Origin: Seonamhaeicola sp. ML3
GTDB taxonomy: Bacteria > Bacteroidota > Bacteroidia > Flavobacteriales > Flavobacteriaceae
Direction: 5' to 3'
Length of the DNA stretch: 64,000 nt
NCBI RefSeq assembly: GCF_023273855.1
Contig: NZ_CP096884.1
Location: forward strand, 2,108,001-2,172,000
Shown here: positions 36,409 to 46,600 of the stretch, piece by piece
Layout of the letters: each line of letters opens with the position of its first letter
How positions within the stretch are numbered: position 1 is the stretch's first letter
Notes under the pieces: generated by a model
What the model saw: only the letters and a program-made list of their open reading frames with translations
Told to the model about the DNA's origin: nothing
The model's database searches: none
Program-made: the position numbers and the translations under genes

Positions 36409-37815
36409 ATGAAAATTAGTAATTTTATTACAGATAATTTTGTGTTACAGACTGAAGTTGCCCAAACTTTATATCATGATTACGCAAAAGATTTACCAAT
36501 AATAGATTATCACAACCACTTATCACCTAAAGAGATTGCCGAAAACCAACCCATGAAAAATATCACTGAGGCTTGGTTAAAAGGGGATCATTATAAGTGG
36601 AGGGCTATGAGAGCTAACGGTATCGATGAGCTTTATATCACTGGTTCGGCCATATCACACAAAGAGAAATTTTTAAAATGGGCTGAAACGGTTCCGTACA
36701 CGTTAAGGAACCCTTTATTTCACTGGACACAGTTGGAGCTTAAAAGGTATTTTGACATTGATGTTATTTTACAGCCGGATACAGCTGAGGAAATATATAA
36801 AAAAGCCAATGCAATACTCTTCGATAAAACCCCTGCTCAGTTGTTGGAGCACATGAAGGTAGAGGTTGTTTGTACCACAGATGATCCTACCGATAACTTA
36901 GCTTATCATAAAGAAATTGCACAGCAAGACTTTTACACAAAGGTATTTCCAACCTTCAGGCCAGATGAACTGTTCTTTATTGGAGAAGATAAATTCTCTA
37001 AATATCTAAAAAAATTAGGTTCTAGTGTAGGTTATGAAGTTAATAACTATGAGCACTTAATAAAGGCCATAGACGAACGCATAGAATATTTTCATGATAC
37101 AGGCTGTCGTTTGTCAGATTACGGTATAAGTGGCGCATTTACATATGTAGAACATACCCAAGACGAAGTAGCGGGTATCTTTAACAATTACCTTAAAGGT
37201 AACAGCCTTTCTGAAGATGATATAAAAAAATACCGTTCTAGCTTGCTTCTGCATTTAGGTAAAAAATACCATGAAAAGGGTTGGGCCCAGCAATATCATC
37301 TAGGGGTTATTAGAAACAATAACAGCAGACTCAATGAAATGGTAGGAGCAGATGCAGGTTGTGATTCTATTGCAGATTATCCGATTATTGAAGGTCTTTC
37401 CAAATTCTTTAATGAACTAAGTAGAACTAACCAATTGGCCAAAACTATTGCTTACAATTTAAATCCTGCACAAAATGAAACCTTTGCAACAATGATGGGG
37501 AACTTTCAAAGTTCAGACTGTCCTGGGAAGATGCAGTGGGGTTCTGCTTGGTGGTTCTTAGACCAAAAAGATGGTATGGAAAAGCAAATAAATTGTCTGT
37601 CCAATATGGGATTACTTAGCCGATTTGTAGGTATGTTGACCGACAGTAGAAGCTTTTTGTCATTCCCAAGACACGAGTACTTCAGGCGTGTTTTATGTAA
37701 TATCATTGGAGAGGATGTTAAGCAGGGTTTAATTCCTAACGACATTGAATTTTTAGGTAAGATGGTACAGGATATTTGTTATTACAACGCCAAGAACTAT
37801 TTCAATTTTGAATAG
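36409..37815 (+). CDS. uxaC: Uronate isomerase UxaC
   Basis: Amidohydrolase-fold isomerase of 468 aa converting D-glucuronate to D-fructuronate (and galacturonate to tagaturonate). The metal motif IDYHNHLSP is near residue 33, with later GADAGCDS and LTDSRSFLSFPRHEYFRR, both diagnostic. An in-frame TTG at 36397 overlaps the upstream gene; ATG 36409 gives the usual N-terminus. No altronate enzymes (uxaA/uxaB) are nearby, so glucuronate is the likelier substrate here. Confidence 0.95.
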   Translation: MKISNFITDNFVLQTEVAQTLYHDYAKDLPIIDYHNHLSPKEIAENQPMKNITEAWLKGDHYKWRAMRANGIDELYITGSAISHKEKFLKWAETVPYTLRNPLFHWTQLELKRYFDIDVILQPDTAEEIYKKANAILFDKTPAQLLEHMKVEVVCTTDDPTDNLAYHKEIAQQDFYTKVFPTFRPDELFFIGEDKFSKYLKKLGSSVGYEVNNYEHLIKAIDERIEYFHDTGCRLSDYGISGAFTYVEHTQDEVAGIFNNYLKGNSLSEDDIKKYRSSLLLHLGKKYHEKGWAQQYHLGVIRNNNSRLNEMVGADAGCDSIADYPIIEGLSKFFNELSRTNQLAKTIAYNLNPAQNETFATMMGNFQSSDCPGKMQWGSAWWFLDQKDGMEKQINCLSNMGLLSRFVGMLTDSRSFLSFPRHEYFRRVLCNIIGEDVKQGLIPNDIEFLGKMVQDICYYNAKNYFNFE

Positions 37816-37859
37816 CCTCGAATCAAAAAAAATTAATAAACACTTAAACTAAAATAAGT

Positions 37860-39182
37860 ATGACTGAAACAAAAAAAATCGGGAATTATCGCTACAGGAT
37901 ATTAGCCTTGCTGATGTTTGCAACCACCATCAACTATTTTGATAGGAGTTTGATGGGGATTATGTCTCCGGATCTCATCGAGTGGTTTGGTTGGACCAAA
38001 AAAGACTACGCTTACATAGTTATGATATTCCAGGCCTTTTATGCCATTGGATTAATTTCTATGGGAGGTATAATTGACAAATTGGGAACCAAAAAAGGAT
38101 ATATTCTTGCCATTGGTACTTGGAGTGTTTTCGGTATGCTTCATGCCGCAGTTGGAAGAGGATTCAGTTTTATTGGTTTTGCAATAGCTAGAGCTGGTCT
38201 AGGTTTTGGTGAAGCAGGAAACTTTCCTGCTGCGATTAAAACTACAGCAGAATGGTTTCCTAAAAAGGATAGGGCATTTGCTACTGGGCTGTTTAATGCT
38301 GCCACAAGTCTTGGTGCCATTGCTGCGCCTTTCGTAATAGGGGGCATTGTGTTTTGGACTGGAGGAGACAAAGGTATGGGAGAACTTAAAAACTGGCAAA
38401 TTCCTTTTCTTATCACTGGTGGATTAAGTGCTTTATGGGTTTTCCTTTGGTTGAGAACTTACAAAAAACCGGAAAAACATCCCAAACTATCCAAAGAGGA
38501 GTTAGAGTATATCAATAGCGATTCTACAGAAGAATCTGACGCTAAGCTTTCTTGGGCTAAAGTATTTCCAAAAAGACAAACTTGGGCCTTTTCTCTTGCT
38601 AAGATAACAGATGCGGTTTGGTGGTTTTACCTATTCTGGGGAGCTATATTCCTTTCAGAGAATTTCGGTGTAAAAATTAAAGAAATGGGATTACCATTTT
38701 TGGTTATTTACCTTATAGCGGATGCGGGAAGTATTTTTGGAGGTTGGTTGTCGGGTAGCTTTATGAGAAAGGGTTGGCCTGTTAATAAAGCAAGGAAACT
38801 AACCTTATTAATCTGTGCTATCATCATATTACCAGTTTGTTTTGTTGCGTTTACAGAGAGTAAATGGGTAGCGATAGTACTAATTTCACTTGGAGCAGCA
38901 GGACATCAAGCATGGTCGGCTAATATTTTCACCTTGGTTTCAGATGTATTTCCTAAAAAAGCAACAGCATCGGTTGTGGGTATTGGAGGAATGGTTGGAG
39001 CTTTAGCAGGTTTAGTCAGTAACCTAATTTTAGGTTCTGTTCTTGATGAAGCCAGTAAAACAGGTTTTTTCTGGGCTTTCTTGGTGGCAGGGTCACTATA
39101 CATCATAATACTAGGTTTGGTTCATTTATTGATGCCTAAAATGACACCTATGGATGAAAACCTAAACCTGATTAAAGAGTAA
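37860..39182 (+). CDS. MFS hexuronate transporter, ExuT-like
   Basis: Major-facilitator protein of 440 aa with about twelve membrane helices, of the anion:cation symporter group. The first helix carries TINYFDRSLMG, a hallmark of ExuT/DgoT-type carriers, and GFGEAGNFPAAIK in helix 4 is also typical. Being last in the uronate operon, it most likely brings free hexuronate or unsaturated uronate into the cytoplasm. A terminator follows directly. Confidence 0.88.
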   Translation: MTETKKIGNYRYRILALLMFATTINYFDRSLMGIMSPDLIEWFGWTKKDYAYIVMIFQAFYAIGLISMGGIIDKLGTKKGYILAIGTWSVFGMLHAAVGRGFSFIGFAIARAGLGFGEAGNFPAAIKTTAEWFPKKDRAFATGLFNAATSLGAIAAPFVIGGIVFWTGGDKGMGELKNWQIPFLITGGLSALWVFLWLRTYKKPEKHPKLSKEELEYINSDSTEESDAKLSWAKVFPKRQTWAFSLAKITDAVWWFYLFWGAIFLSENFGVKIKEMGLPFLVIYLIADAGSIFGGWLSGSFMRKGWPVNKARKLTLLICAIIILPVCFVAFTESKWVAIVLISLGAAGHQAWSANIFTLVSDVFPKKATASVVGIGGMVGALAGLVSNLILGSVLDEASKTGFFWAFLVAGSLYIIILGLVHLLMPKMTPMDENLNLIKE

Positions 39183-39206
39183 ATCTTAATTTTAAAATAA
39201 TAATTA

Positions 39207-39239
39207 AAAGCTGCAGTTGTTTAGAACTGCGGCTTTTTC
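39207..39239 (+). terminator. Terminator of the uronate operon
   Basis: AAAAGCTGCAGTT (39207-39218 region) pairs with AACTGCGGCTTTTT (39225-39238) around a GTTTAG loop, ending in T's. Confidence 0.8.
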
Positions 39240-39322
39240 TATTTAAACTTGCTTTTACTTCAGTTTTTAATGTTGCTAGTTTTTCATTTCTCAATGCATT
39301 AAATTTATCAACTGTATTCAGT

Positions 39323-39330
39323 TACTTTTG
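39323..39330 (+). promoter_or_regulatory. -7 box candidate for the hybrid regulator gene
   Basis: TACTTTTG fits TAnnTTTG fully, 69 bp before the chosen start. No CAGGAYA repeat is seen 27 bp upstream, so this gene is outside that promoter class. Confidence 0.4.
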
Positions 39331-39398
39331 AGCATTAAAATATTCATCTTGATATTTAATTATTGCTTTTTTTAATCTTAAAGTCCTTATATTTCAGA

Positions 39399-42300
39399 AT
39401 GCGGAAGATTTTTATATTCCTTTTAATTTTTTGCTCAGGTTTTGTTGGAAGTGGACAAAATGGCGTTTCCTATCAATTTAATCATTTATCTACAGCTGAT
39501 GGGCTTTCGCAAAGCTCAGCAATTGCCATTCATCAAGACAGATTAGGACAAATGTGGATTGGAACTCGTGACGGTCTTAATAAATACGACGGTACTAAGT
39601 TTTCTATTTACAGAAATCAAGAAAATAATCCATACTCCATAAGCAATAACGATATTTTATCTATTCAAGAAGATGATAGCGGAAACCTGTGGGTTGGTAC
39701 ATATAATGGTTTAAATAGATACAACCCTAAAACAGATCAGTTTGAAAGCTATTTTCACGATGAATTTAACAGTTCCCTATCAAACAACACGGTATGGTCC
39801 ATAAGAAAACTTTCTAATGGTGCTATTTGGGTTGGTACATGGAGGGGGTTGTCTGTATATGATGAAAAAACGAATAGTTTTCATAATTATTTAGATAACC
39901 AAGGCAGGCCTGCAAAGATGAAAGTAATGGCCATTTTAGAAACTAAATCTGGTCGAATTTTTATAGGTACAGGCGCCGGTGTTTTCGAGGCAAATTATGA
40001 AGAGGGTAAGCTACTTGGGTTAGAGATTCTTCCCGGAAGTGAAAGTTATCATGTTCAAGATTTAGCTGAAGATGAAAGTGCTAATTTATTGTTAGGTACC
40101 AAAGATGACGGGCTTATAAGGTACAGTCTCAAGAGTAAAGCCTACAGTCCTTTTTTTAAAAAAGAGACAACGTTAAAGAGTATAAAAAGTATTAGAAAGC
40201 TTCTTTTTGATAATCAAGGCGTACTTTGGATTGGGACTTATGAAGGGCTCATAACAGTTAATAAGAATGGGGCAATCGAGTTGTTACAAGCCGATTTAGA
40301 TAACAAAAAGGGATTAAGTAAAAATTCGATTAAATCCCTATTTAAGGATAACAAAGGTTCTGTATGGATAGGTACTTATTACGGAGGTGTTAATATTTGG
40401 GATACTTCAAATAGTAACTTTGAAAACATCATACAAAATCAAAAGGGCAAAGGGCTGAATTACACTGTGGTAAGTTCTATAGAGTCTTACGGTGATTATG
40501 TGTTTTTTGGAACAGAAGGTGGTGGTTTAAATATTTGGAATAAAACAAATAATTCCTATAAATATCTCACAGAGACTAATTCTCGTTTAATAGATAACAA
40601 TATAAAAGCATTAGAAATATTAGATTCTACCAAACTGTGGATAGGTACCTTTAAAACAGGCTTGCAAATTTATGATGCTGATAAAAGAAGATTTGAGTCT
40701 ATAACACTGCCAAAAGAACTAGCTGATTTATTAAAAAATGCTGGAGTATATACCATAAAAAAAGATACAGAAAACAATCTATGGATAGGAACTTTTGGTA
40801 AGGGTTTGATAAAATATAATCATGGTTTACAGGAATTTAGTCATTTTCAGTCCTCAAATGAAGGAGTAAATGACCTGTCGAACAACCTAATAAGAACAAT
40901 TCTAATCGACAAAAAAAGTAACGTTTGGGTAGGAACAGAAAATGGATTGAATAAAATTACTGAATCAAGTCAAATTACAAATTTCTTTTACGATAAGACC
41001 TTGCAATATGGTGATGATATCCTGTCAATTCACCAGGATTTAAACGAGACTATTTGGGTTGGAACAAAGTCGAAAGGCTTATTTAAATACAATGGAGAAG
41101 GATTCGATGCTGTTTCATTCAATTTAGAAGACACTAAAATATCTGCAATTCGAAGTATACAAGAAGATAACCAGAAGCAGCTTTGGATTGGGACCAATCA
41201 AGGTATTCTTAAATACAACCCTAAGATAGGAGATGTTAAGATTTATAATGAGACAGACGGCGTTATTAGTAACGAGTTTAACGACAATGCTATTTTAAAG
41301 TTGAATGATACCGAGTTTTATTTTGGTGGTCCCAATGGAGTAACACGCCTTAATACGGAAAGAATTACTATAAACGAACATGCGCCACAAGTTATTCTAA
41401 CCGATTTTCTCATAAGGGAAAGTGATTCTAAAAAAAACAGCTCTATTGATGTGCTAAAATACACATTACCTTTTACAGAGAGTGTAGAGCTCGATTATGA
41501 TCAAGGAAACTTTAGTATATCGTTTTCTATTCCAAGTTTTGTAAACTCTAGTAACAATAGTTACAGGTATAGATTAAGAGGTTTAGAGAAGGAATGGAAT
41601 TCTACAAGTAATAATTCGGCATCATACACTATTCAAAATCCTGGCGATTACGTTTTTGAAGTTATGGGTGCTAATAATGATAAAGTATGGAACGGTACCA
41701 CTACAAGTTTAAGGATATGTGTAGCACCAGCACCTTGGAGAACATGGTGGGCATTCACTATTTATGGCCTATTAATACTGGTATCACTATTTTTTCTATT
41801 TCGAATTCTTAAATCGAGAACACGATTACTGCATGAATTGGAATTAGAGCACTTGGAGACAGAAAGAACTAAAGAAGTTAACCAAACCAAATTGGAGTTT
41901 TTCACCAATATTTCTCATGAATTTCGAACACCATTGGCCTTGATTTTGGGACCTTTAGGACAAATAATAGAAGATTACCGAGGTAGTAGCAAAATGTACA
42001 AAAAGCTCTTGGTCATTGAAAATAGTGCAAATCACCTCTTACAGCTCATAAATAGGTTAATGGATTTTAGAAAGTTTGAAAAGAAGCTTTTCACTCTTGA
42101 GGCCGCAGAAGGTAATATTGTCAAGTTTTTAAGGGAAATTTATCTTTCTTTTACCGAGCATGCTAAAACCGGTGGCTATAATTTCAATTTCATCACCGAT
42201 GAAGATGAAATTTTAGTGTATTACGACAGGAATAAATTAGAACGTGTATTTTATAATCTTATTTCTAATGCATTTAGATATACTCCAAAAGGTGGGGATA

Positions 42301-43463
42301 TTAATATTCGGATTCTTCGTAAAGAACATCAAATTATAATAAACGTAGAGGATAGCGGGGTTGGTATTGCCGAAGAATTTCAAGATAAAATCTTCGAAAG
42401 ATTTTTTGAGGTAGCTGTTAATAACAAGCCAGACCAAAGTTACAATAAGGGTACGGGTATTGGTCTGTCTATTGCTAAGAATATTGTGGAGTTACATAAA
42501 GGGGAAATAGCATTAAATAAAAATGAAAATAATATTGGCTCTGTTTTTTCGGTTATGCTTAAATTAGGGAAGAGCCATTTAACTGAAGACGAAATTTTAC
42601 AGGACTATAAGTTTAGCGATGATCTTTCTCAATACGTTAAGCAACTAGAGGAATCTCCCGAAGTCGTTCTAAACGATGATTTAGACTCGGTTGATGAGAC
42701 CGATAAAAGTACAATTCTGTTAGTAGAGGACAACAAGCCCCTTAGAAAGTTCATTAAAAGTACACTGTTGCCTTACTATAAAGTTTTGGAGGCAGAAAAT
42801 GGAAAAGTTGCGTTCAAGGTAGCTAAAAAAGAATCTCCCGATCTTATAGTTAGTGATGTTATCATGCCCGAAATGACCGGTACAGAGCTTTGTGCCGCTG
42901 TAAAAGGCGATTTAAAAACAAGTCATATTCCAATAATACTGTTAACTTCCAGAACGTCTTTAATCTATAAGTTAAATGGTCTAGAAAGTGGAGCTGATGA
43001 CTACATTAATAAACCGTTCGATGTAAAAGAATTTAAGTTAAGAATTAAAAATATACTTCATAATAGGGAAAAGTTAAAGCAGAAGTTTGCTAACAGCGAA
43101 GGTGTATTGCCAGATGAGGTTTTGGTATCATCATTTGACGAGAAACTGTATCAAAAGGCGCTCAACATTGTAAAAGAAAATGTGGGCAATGAAGACTTTG
43201 ATATAGCTATGTTTTGTTCAGAGCTGGGGGTAAGTAGAACAATGCTATTCACAAAAATAAAAGCTTGGTCTAATTTTACACCAAACGAGTTCATTTTGCA
43301 TTTTAGGATGAAACGTGCCGCACAGTATTTAGAACAAGGAAAACTTAATATTTCACAAATTTGTTATAAAGTAGGGTATAAAAACCCTAAATACTTCAGT
43401 AAAACTTTTCAAAAGAAGTTTGGAGAGACACCATCTCAGTACGCTTCTAAATTTTCAGATTAG
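39399..43463 (+). CDS. Hybrid two-component system regulator (HTCS)
   Basis: One-protein sensor-regulator of 1354 aa that detects oligosaccharides in the periplasm and activates PUL genes. Order: signal peptide; two-component propeller repeats (many WIGT/WVGT units, to about residue 680); Y_Y_Y domain; membrane helix near 785; histidine kinase with His840 in NISHEFRTP and ATPase motifs NLISNAFRYTPKGG and GTGIGLSIAKN; receiver with Asp1153 in IVSDVIMPEMTG; C-terminal AraC-type DNA-binding domain. The frame is open from TTG 39363, but ATG 39399 starts the signal peptide. All phospho-relay residues are intact. Confidence 0.95.
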   Translation: MRKIFIFLLIFCSGFVGSGQNGVSYQFNHLSTADGLSQSSAIAIHQDRLGQMWIGTRDGLNKYDGTKFSIYRNQENNPYSISNNDILSIQEDDSGNLWVGTYNGLNRYNPKTDQFESYFHDEFNSSLSNNTVWSIRKLSNGAIWVGTWRGLSVYDEKTNSFHNYLDNQGRPAKMKVMAILETKSGRIFIGTGAGVFEANYEEGKLLGLEILPGSESYHVQDLAEDESANLLLGTKDDGLIRYSLKSKAYSPFFKKETTLKSIKSIRKLLFDNQGVLWIGTYEGLITVNKNGAIELLQADLDNKKGLSKNSIKSLFKDNKGSVWIGTYYGGVNIWDTSNSNFENIIQNQKGKGLNYTVVSSIESYGDYVFFGTEGGGLNIWNKTNNSYKYLTETNSRLIDNNIKALEILDSTKLWIGTFKTGLQIYDADKRRFESITLPKELADLLKNAGVYTIKKDTENNLWIGTFGKGLIKYNHGLQEFSHFQSSNEGVNDLSNNLIRTILIDKKSNVWVGTENGLNKITESSQITNFFYDKTLQYGDDILSIHQDLNETIWVGTKSKGLFKYNGEGFDAVSFNLEDTKISAIRSIQEDNQKQLWIGTNQGILKYNPKIGDVKIYNETDGVISNEFNDNAILKLNDTEFYFGGPNGVTRLNTERITINEHAPQVILTDFLIRESDSKKNSSIDVLKYTLPFTESVELDYDQGNFSISFSIPSFVNSSNNSYRYRLRGLEKEWNSTSNNSASYTIQNPGDYVFEVMGANNDKVWNGTTTSLRICVAPAPWRTWWAFTIYGLLILVSLFFLFRILKSRTRLLHELELEHLETERTKEVNQTKLEFFTNISHEFRTPLALILGPLGQIIEDYRGSSKMYKKLLVIENSANHLLQLINRLMDFRKFEKKLFTLEAAEGNIVKFLREIYLSFTEHAKTGGYNFNFITDEDEILVYYDRNKLERVFYNLISNAFRYTPKGGDINIRILRKEHQIIINVEDSGVGIAEEFQDKIFERFFEVAVNNKPDQSYNKGTGIGLSIAKNIVELHKGEIALNKNENNIGSVFSVMLKLGKSHLTEDEILQDYKFSDDLSQYVKQLEESPEVVLNDDLDSVDETDKSTILLVEDNKPLRKFIKSTLLPYYKVLEAENGKVAFKVAKKESPDLIVSDVIMPEMTGTELCAAVKGDLKTSHIPIILLTSRTSLIYKLNGLESGADDYINKPFDVKEFKLRIKNILHNREKLKQKFANSEGVLPDEVLVSSFDEKLYQKALNIVKENVGNEDFDIAMFCSELGVSRTMLFTKIKAWSNFTPNEFILHFRMKRAAQYLEQGKLNISQICYKVGYKNPKYFSKTFQKKFGETPSQYASKFSD

Positions 43464-43477
43464 CATTTTTTTGTAAT

Positions 43478-43493
43478 GTAAACATCTGTTTAC
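43478..43493. promoter_or_regulatory. Palindromic operator candidate before the first susC
   Basis: GTAAACA-TC-TGTTTAC, a perfect 7-bp inverted repeat just upstream of a possible promoter (TTG at 43497-43499, TATTCTG from 43519). This transcription unit lacks the CAGGAYA repeat, so a different regulator is likely. Confidence 0.45.
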
Positions 43494-43561
43494 TAGTTGA
43501 TTGTATTATTTTATACCCTATTCTGTATTTTGGTTTTTATGATTTCATTTAGTTTTAAGCG

Positions 43562-43654
43562 ATGAAAAAAAATAAACCAAAATACGGCTATGTGGAAATT
43601 ATCCTTGTCTTGATAATACTAGGCTGTAGTTTAATGATTATTTATCTCATCTAA
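43562..43654 (+). CDS. Possible 30-aa single-helix membrane protein
   Basis: ATG at 43562 opens a frame of 30 codons: basic N-terminus MKKNKPKYGY, then a hydrophobic stretch of about 18 residues (VEIILVLIILGCSLMIIYLI). It lies alone between the HTCS gene and susC, 31 bp before the susC ATG and on the same strand. Composition fits a small membrane protein, but the frame is short enough to be chance; no homologue is recognised. Confidence 0.35.
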   Translation: MKKNKPKYGYVEIILVLIILGCSLMIIYLI

Positions 43655-43684
43655 ACTTAAATATTTGCTAAAACTAATTTAACA

Positions 43685-46600
43685 ATGAAAAAAATGAAAC
43701 AATTAAAAGGAACACTTTTTCTGGTTTTTTGCTTTTGTTTTATTCTTGGCGCAAGCGCCCAGGAAAAAACAATTTCAGGAAAAGTAACATCCAGTTCGGA
43801 TGGCATGACACTACCGGGTGTTAATGTTGTAGTAAAAGGTACCACTACTGGAGCTGCAACAGATTTTGATGGTAATTATTCCATTAATGTACCCGATGCA
43901 AATGCTACCCTTGTATTTAGTTACGTAGGGTACGTAACTCAAGAAATTCCGGTAGGTTCTAAATCGGAAATCGATGTGGCTCTTGTTGAGGATGCTGCTA
44001 GTCTTGATGAAGTAGTAGTGGTGGGTTACGGTGCTAGGAAAAAGAGTGATATCACCGGTTCGGTATCTTCAGTTAAATCTGAAGAAGTAACCGCCTTTCC
44101 TGTTTTAGATGCACAACAAGCTTTACAGGGGCGTGCAGCAGGTGTGGCTGTACAGTCAAATAATGGTGGTGAACCTGGAACACCAATTAATGTAACCATT
44201 CGTGGTAATACTTCAATCAATGCAAGTAGTGCTGCTCTAGTAGTAGTCGATGGTTTTGTAGGAGCTACATACCCGCAACCAGGAGATATTGAGTCTGTAG
44301 AAGTGTTAAAAGATGCTTCTGCAACCGCTATTTATGGTTCAAGAGGTGCCAATGGTGTTATATTGGTAACCACAAAAAAAGGTAAAAAAGGGAAAATGAC
44401 CATAGAACTTAACAGCAACTATGCTGTACAAAGTACTTCTAATCGTTTAGATCTTTTAAATGCAGATCAATTTGCCACATATACAAGAGCAATTAATCCT
44501 TCTTATACACAAGCAGATGCTAATACAGATTGGCAGGATTTAATTTATACATCAGGACATACAACAAATCACCAATTATCTTTTTCTGGTGGGTCTGATA
44601 ATATGAATTATTACGTTTCTGGAAACTATTTTGATCAGAAGGGTGTGGTTATTAACTCAGGGTTCGAACGTTTTTCTTTCCTGAGTAATATTGATGCACA
44701 AATTAACGATAAATTAAAGTTAGGCTTTAATGCATTTGGTAGCAGAAGTAACAAAGAAGGAGTTTCTACGCAAGCTAACAGTGGAGGTAGAGGTAGTGGA
44801 GATGTTATTTCTATTGCTTATCGTTTTGCACCAGACTTAGGTATTTTAGATGCTAATGGGAATAATACATTTAATTCAGTTGGAGATGATATTGATAACC
44901 CATTTGCGGTTGCCACAGAGAATGTTGATGAAACAACAGAGGATATCTACAGAGCGAATTTTTATGGTCAATATGAAATCATTGAAGGTTTGAGTTTTAA
45001 ATCTACATTTGGATTTAGCTCTAGAAATCGAACAAGAGGTCGTTTTACACCATCTACACTCATTACATCAGCAGGTGACCAAGGAGGAATTGCAGGAATA
45101 TCTAACTTAAAAAATACAAATATTTTAAGTGAGAATTACTTGACCTATACTAAAGAATTAGGTAAAGGAAATTTAACAGTGTTAGCGGGTTATTCTTATC
45201 AGAAAGACAGAACTGTAAGCAATGCTTCAGGAGCTGAAGGGTTTGTAACAAACAGTGTGTCCTATTTCAACTTGGGTACAGCTTCAACACCACTGTTCCC
45301 ATCATCATTTTTAAATGAGTTTGAAATCCAGTCTCAATATGGACGTATTAATTACGATTATGACGATAAATACCTGTTAACATTAACAGCAAGGCGAGAT
45401 GGAGCTTCAAACTTTGCAAAAAACAACAAGTATGCTTTTTTCCCATCGGGAGCTTTTGGATGGAAAATCTCAAACGAAGATTTTTTACAGGATAATAATA
45501 CTATCTCAAATTTAAAATTAAGAGTAAGTTATGGTGTTACTGGTAATCCTTCTATAGCACCATACCAGTCGTTAGCTACTTTAGAGTCAATTTATGCAGT
45601 AACTGGAGACCAAACCGTAAATGCTGTAGTTTCCGGAAGACCTGCTAACCCAAATTTAAAATGGGAATCTTCTTATCAAACAAACTTTGGTATCGATTTA
45701 GGCTTATGGCAGAACAGGGTTTCTCTTAGTTTAGACATTTACAATATTGACACTAAAGATCTAATTGTTGGTAACAGTAACACACCAGAGTATACAGGTT
45801 TCTTAAGACCTAATTTCTTGGATAACATTGGGGAGATAAATAACAGAGGTGTTGAGATTACTTTAGCAACACGTAACGTGAGAACAGATAACTTTTCTTG
45901 GTCTACAGATATTAACTGGTCTAGAAATAGAAACACTGTAGAAAAACTATTTGGTAGTGATGTTGATTTCTTCTTACCATCCGCAGCACCAGGACATTTT
46001 TTACAAGATGAAACTCATATTTTAAGAGAAGGTGAGCCTTTAGGACAGTTTTTCGGTTATGAATACCGAGGAGTGTATCAAGGTGGAGCTTTACCTGCCG
46101 GTACTGCCACATTTAGTGGTGCTGTAGCTGGAGATGAATTGTTTACCGATGTTGATGGCAGTGGAGAAATAAACTCTGCAGATAGACAAATTATTGGAGA
46201 TCCGACACAGGATTGGACCTTTGGTTTCAATAACAGATTCGAATACAAAGATTTCGATTTAGGGATATTCTTCCAAGGTGCTATGGGTGGAGATATTTAT
46301 AGTTTTACGTTATCTGAATTAGCCTCGGGAGGTTCTAATGCAACTACAGAAGCAGTTAATGCATGGACACCTAGTAACACCGATACAAATGTGCCTTCTC
46401 CGGCAACTCGTGAGAAACGTATGAATTCAAGATTTATTTACGATGGTAGTTATGTGCGTCTAAAAAACATAGTGTTAGGATATACATTACCAAGTGATGT
46501 AGCAGAAAAATTAGGAATGGATAATGTTAGACTATCCTTAAGTGGACAAAACCTGTTAACAATTACAGATTATCCTGGAACAGACCCAGAGGTGAGCTAC

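Noticed and set aside
39296-39330. Member of the CAGGAYA promoter class in front of the HTCS gene
   Set aside because: A good -7 box (TACTTTTG) is present but no CAGGA repeat stands 27 bp upstream.
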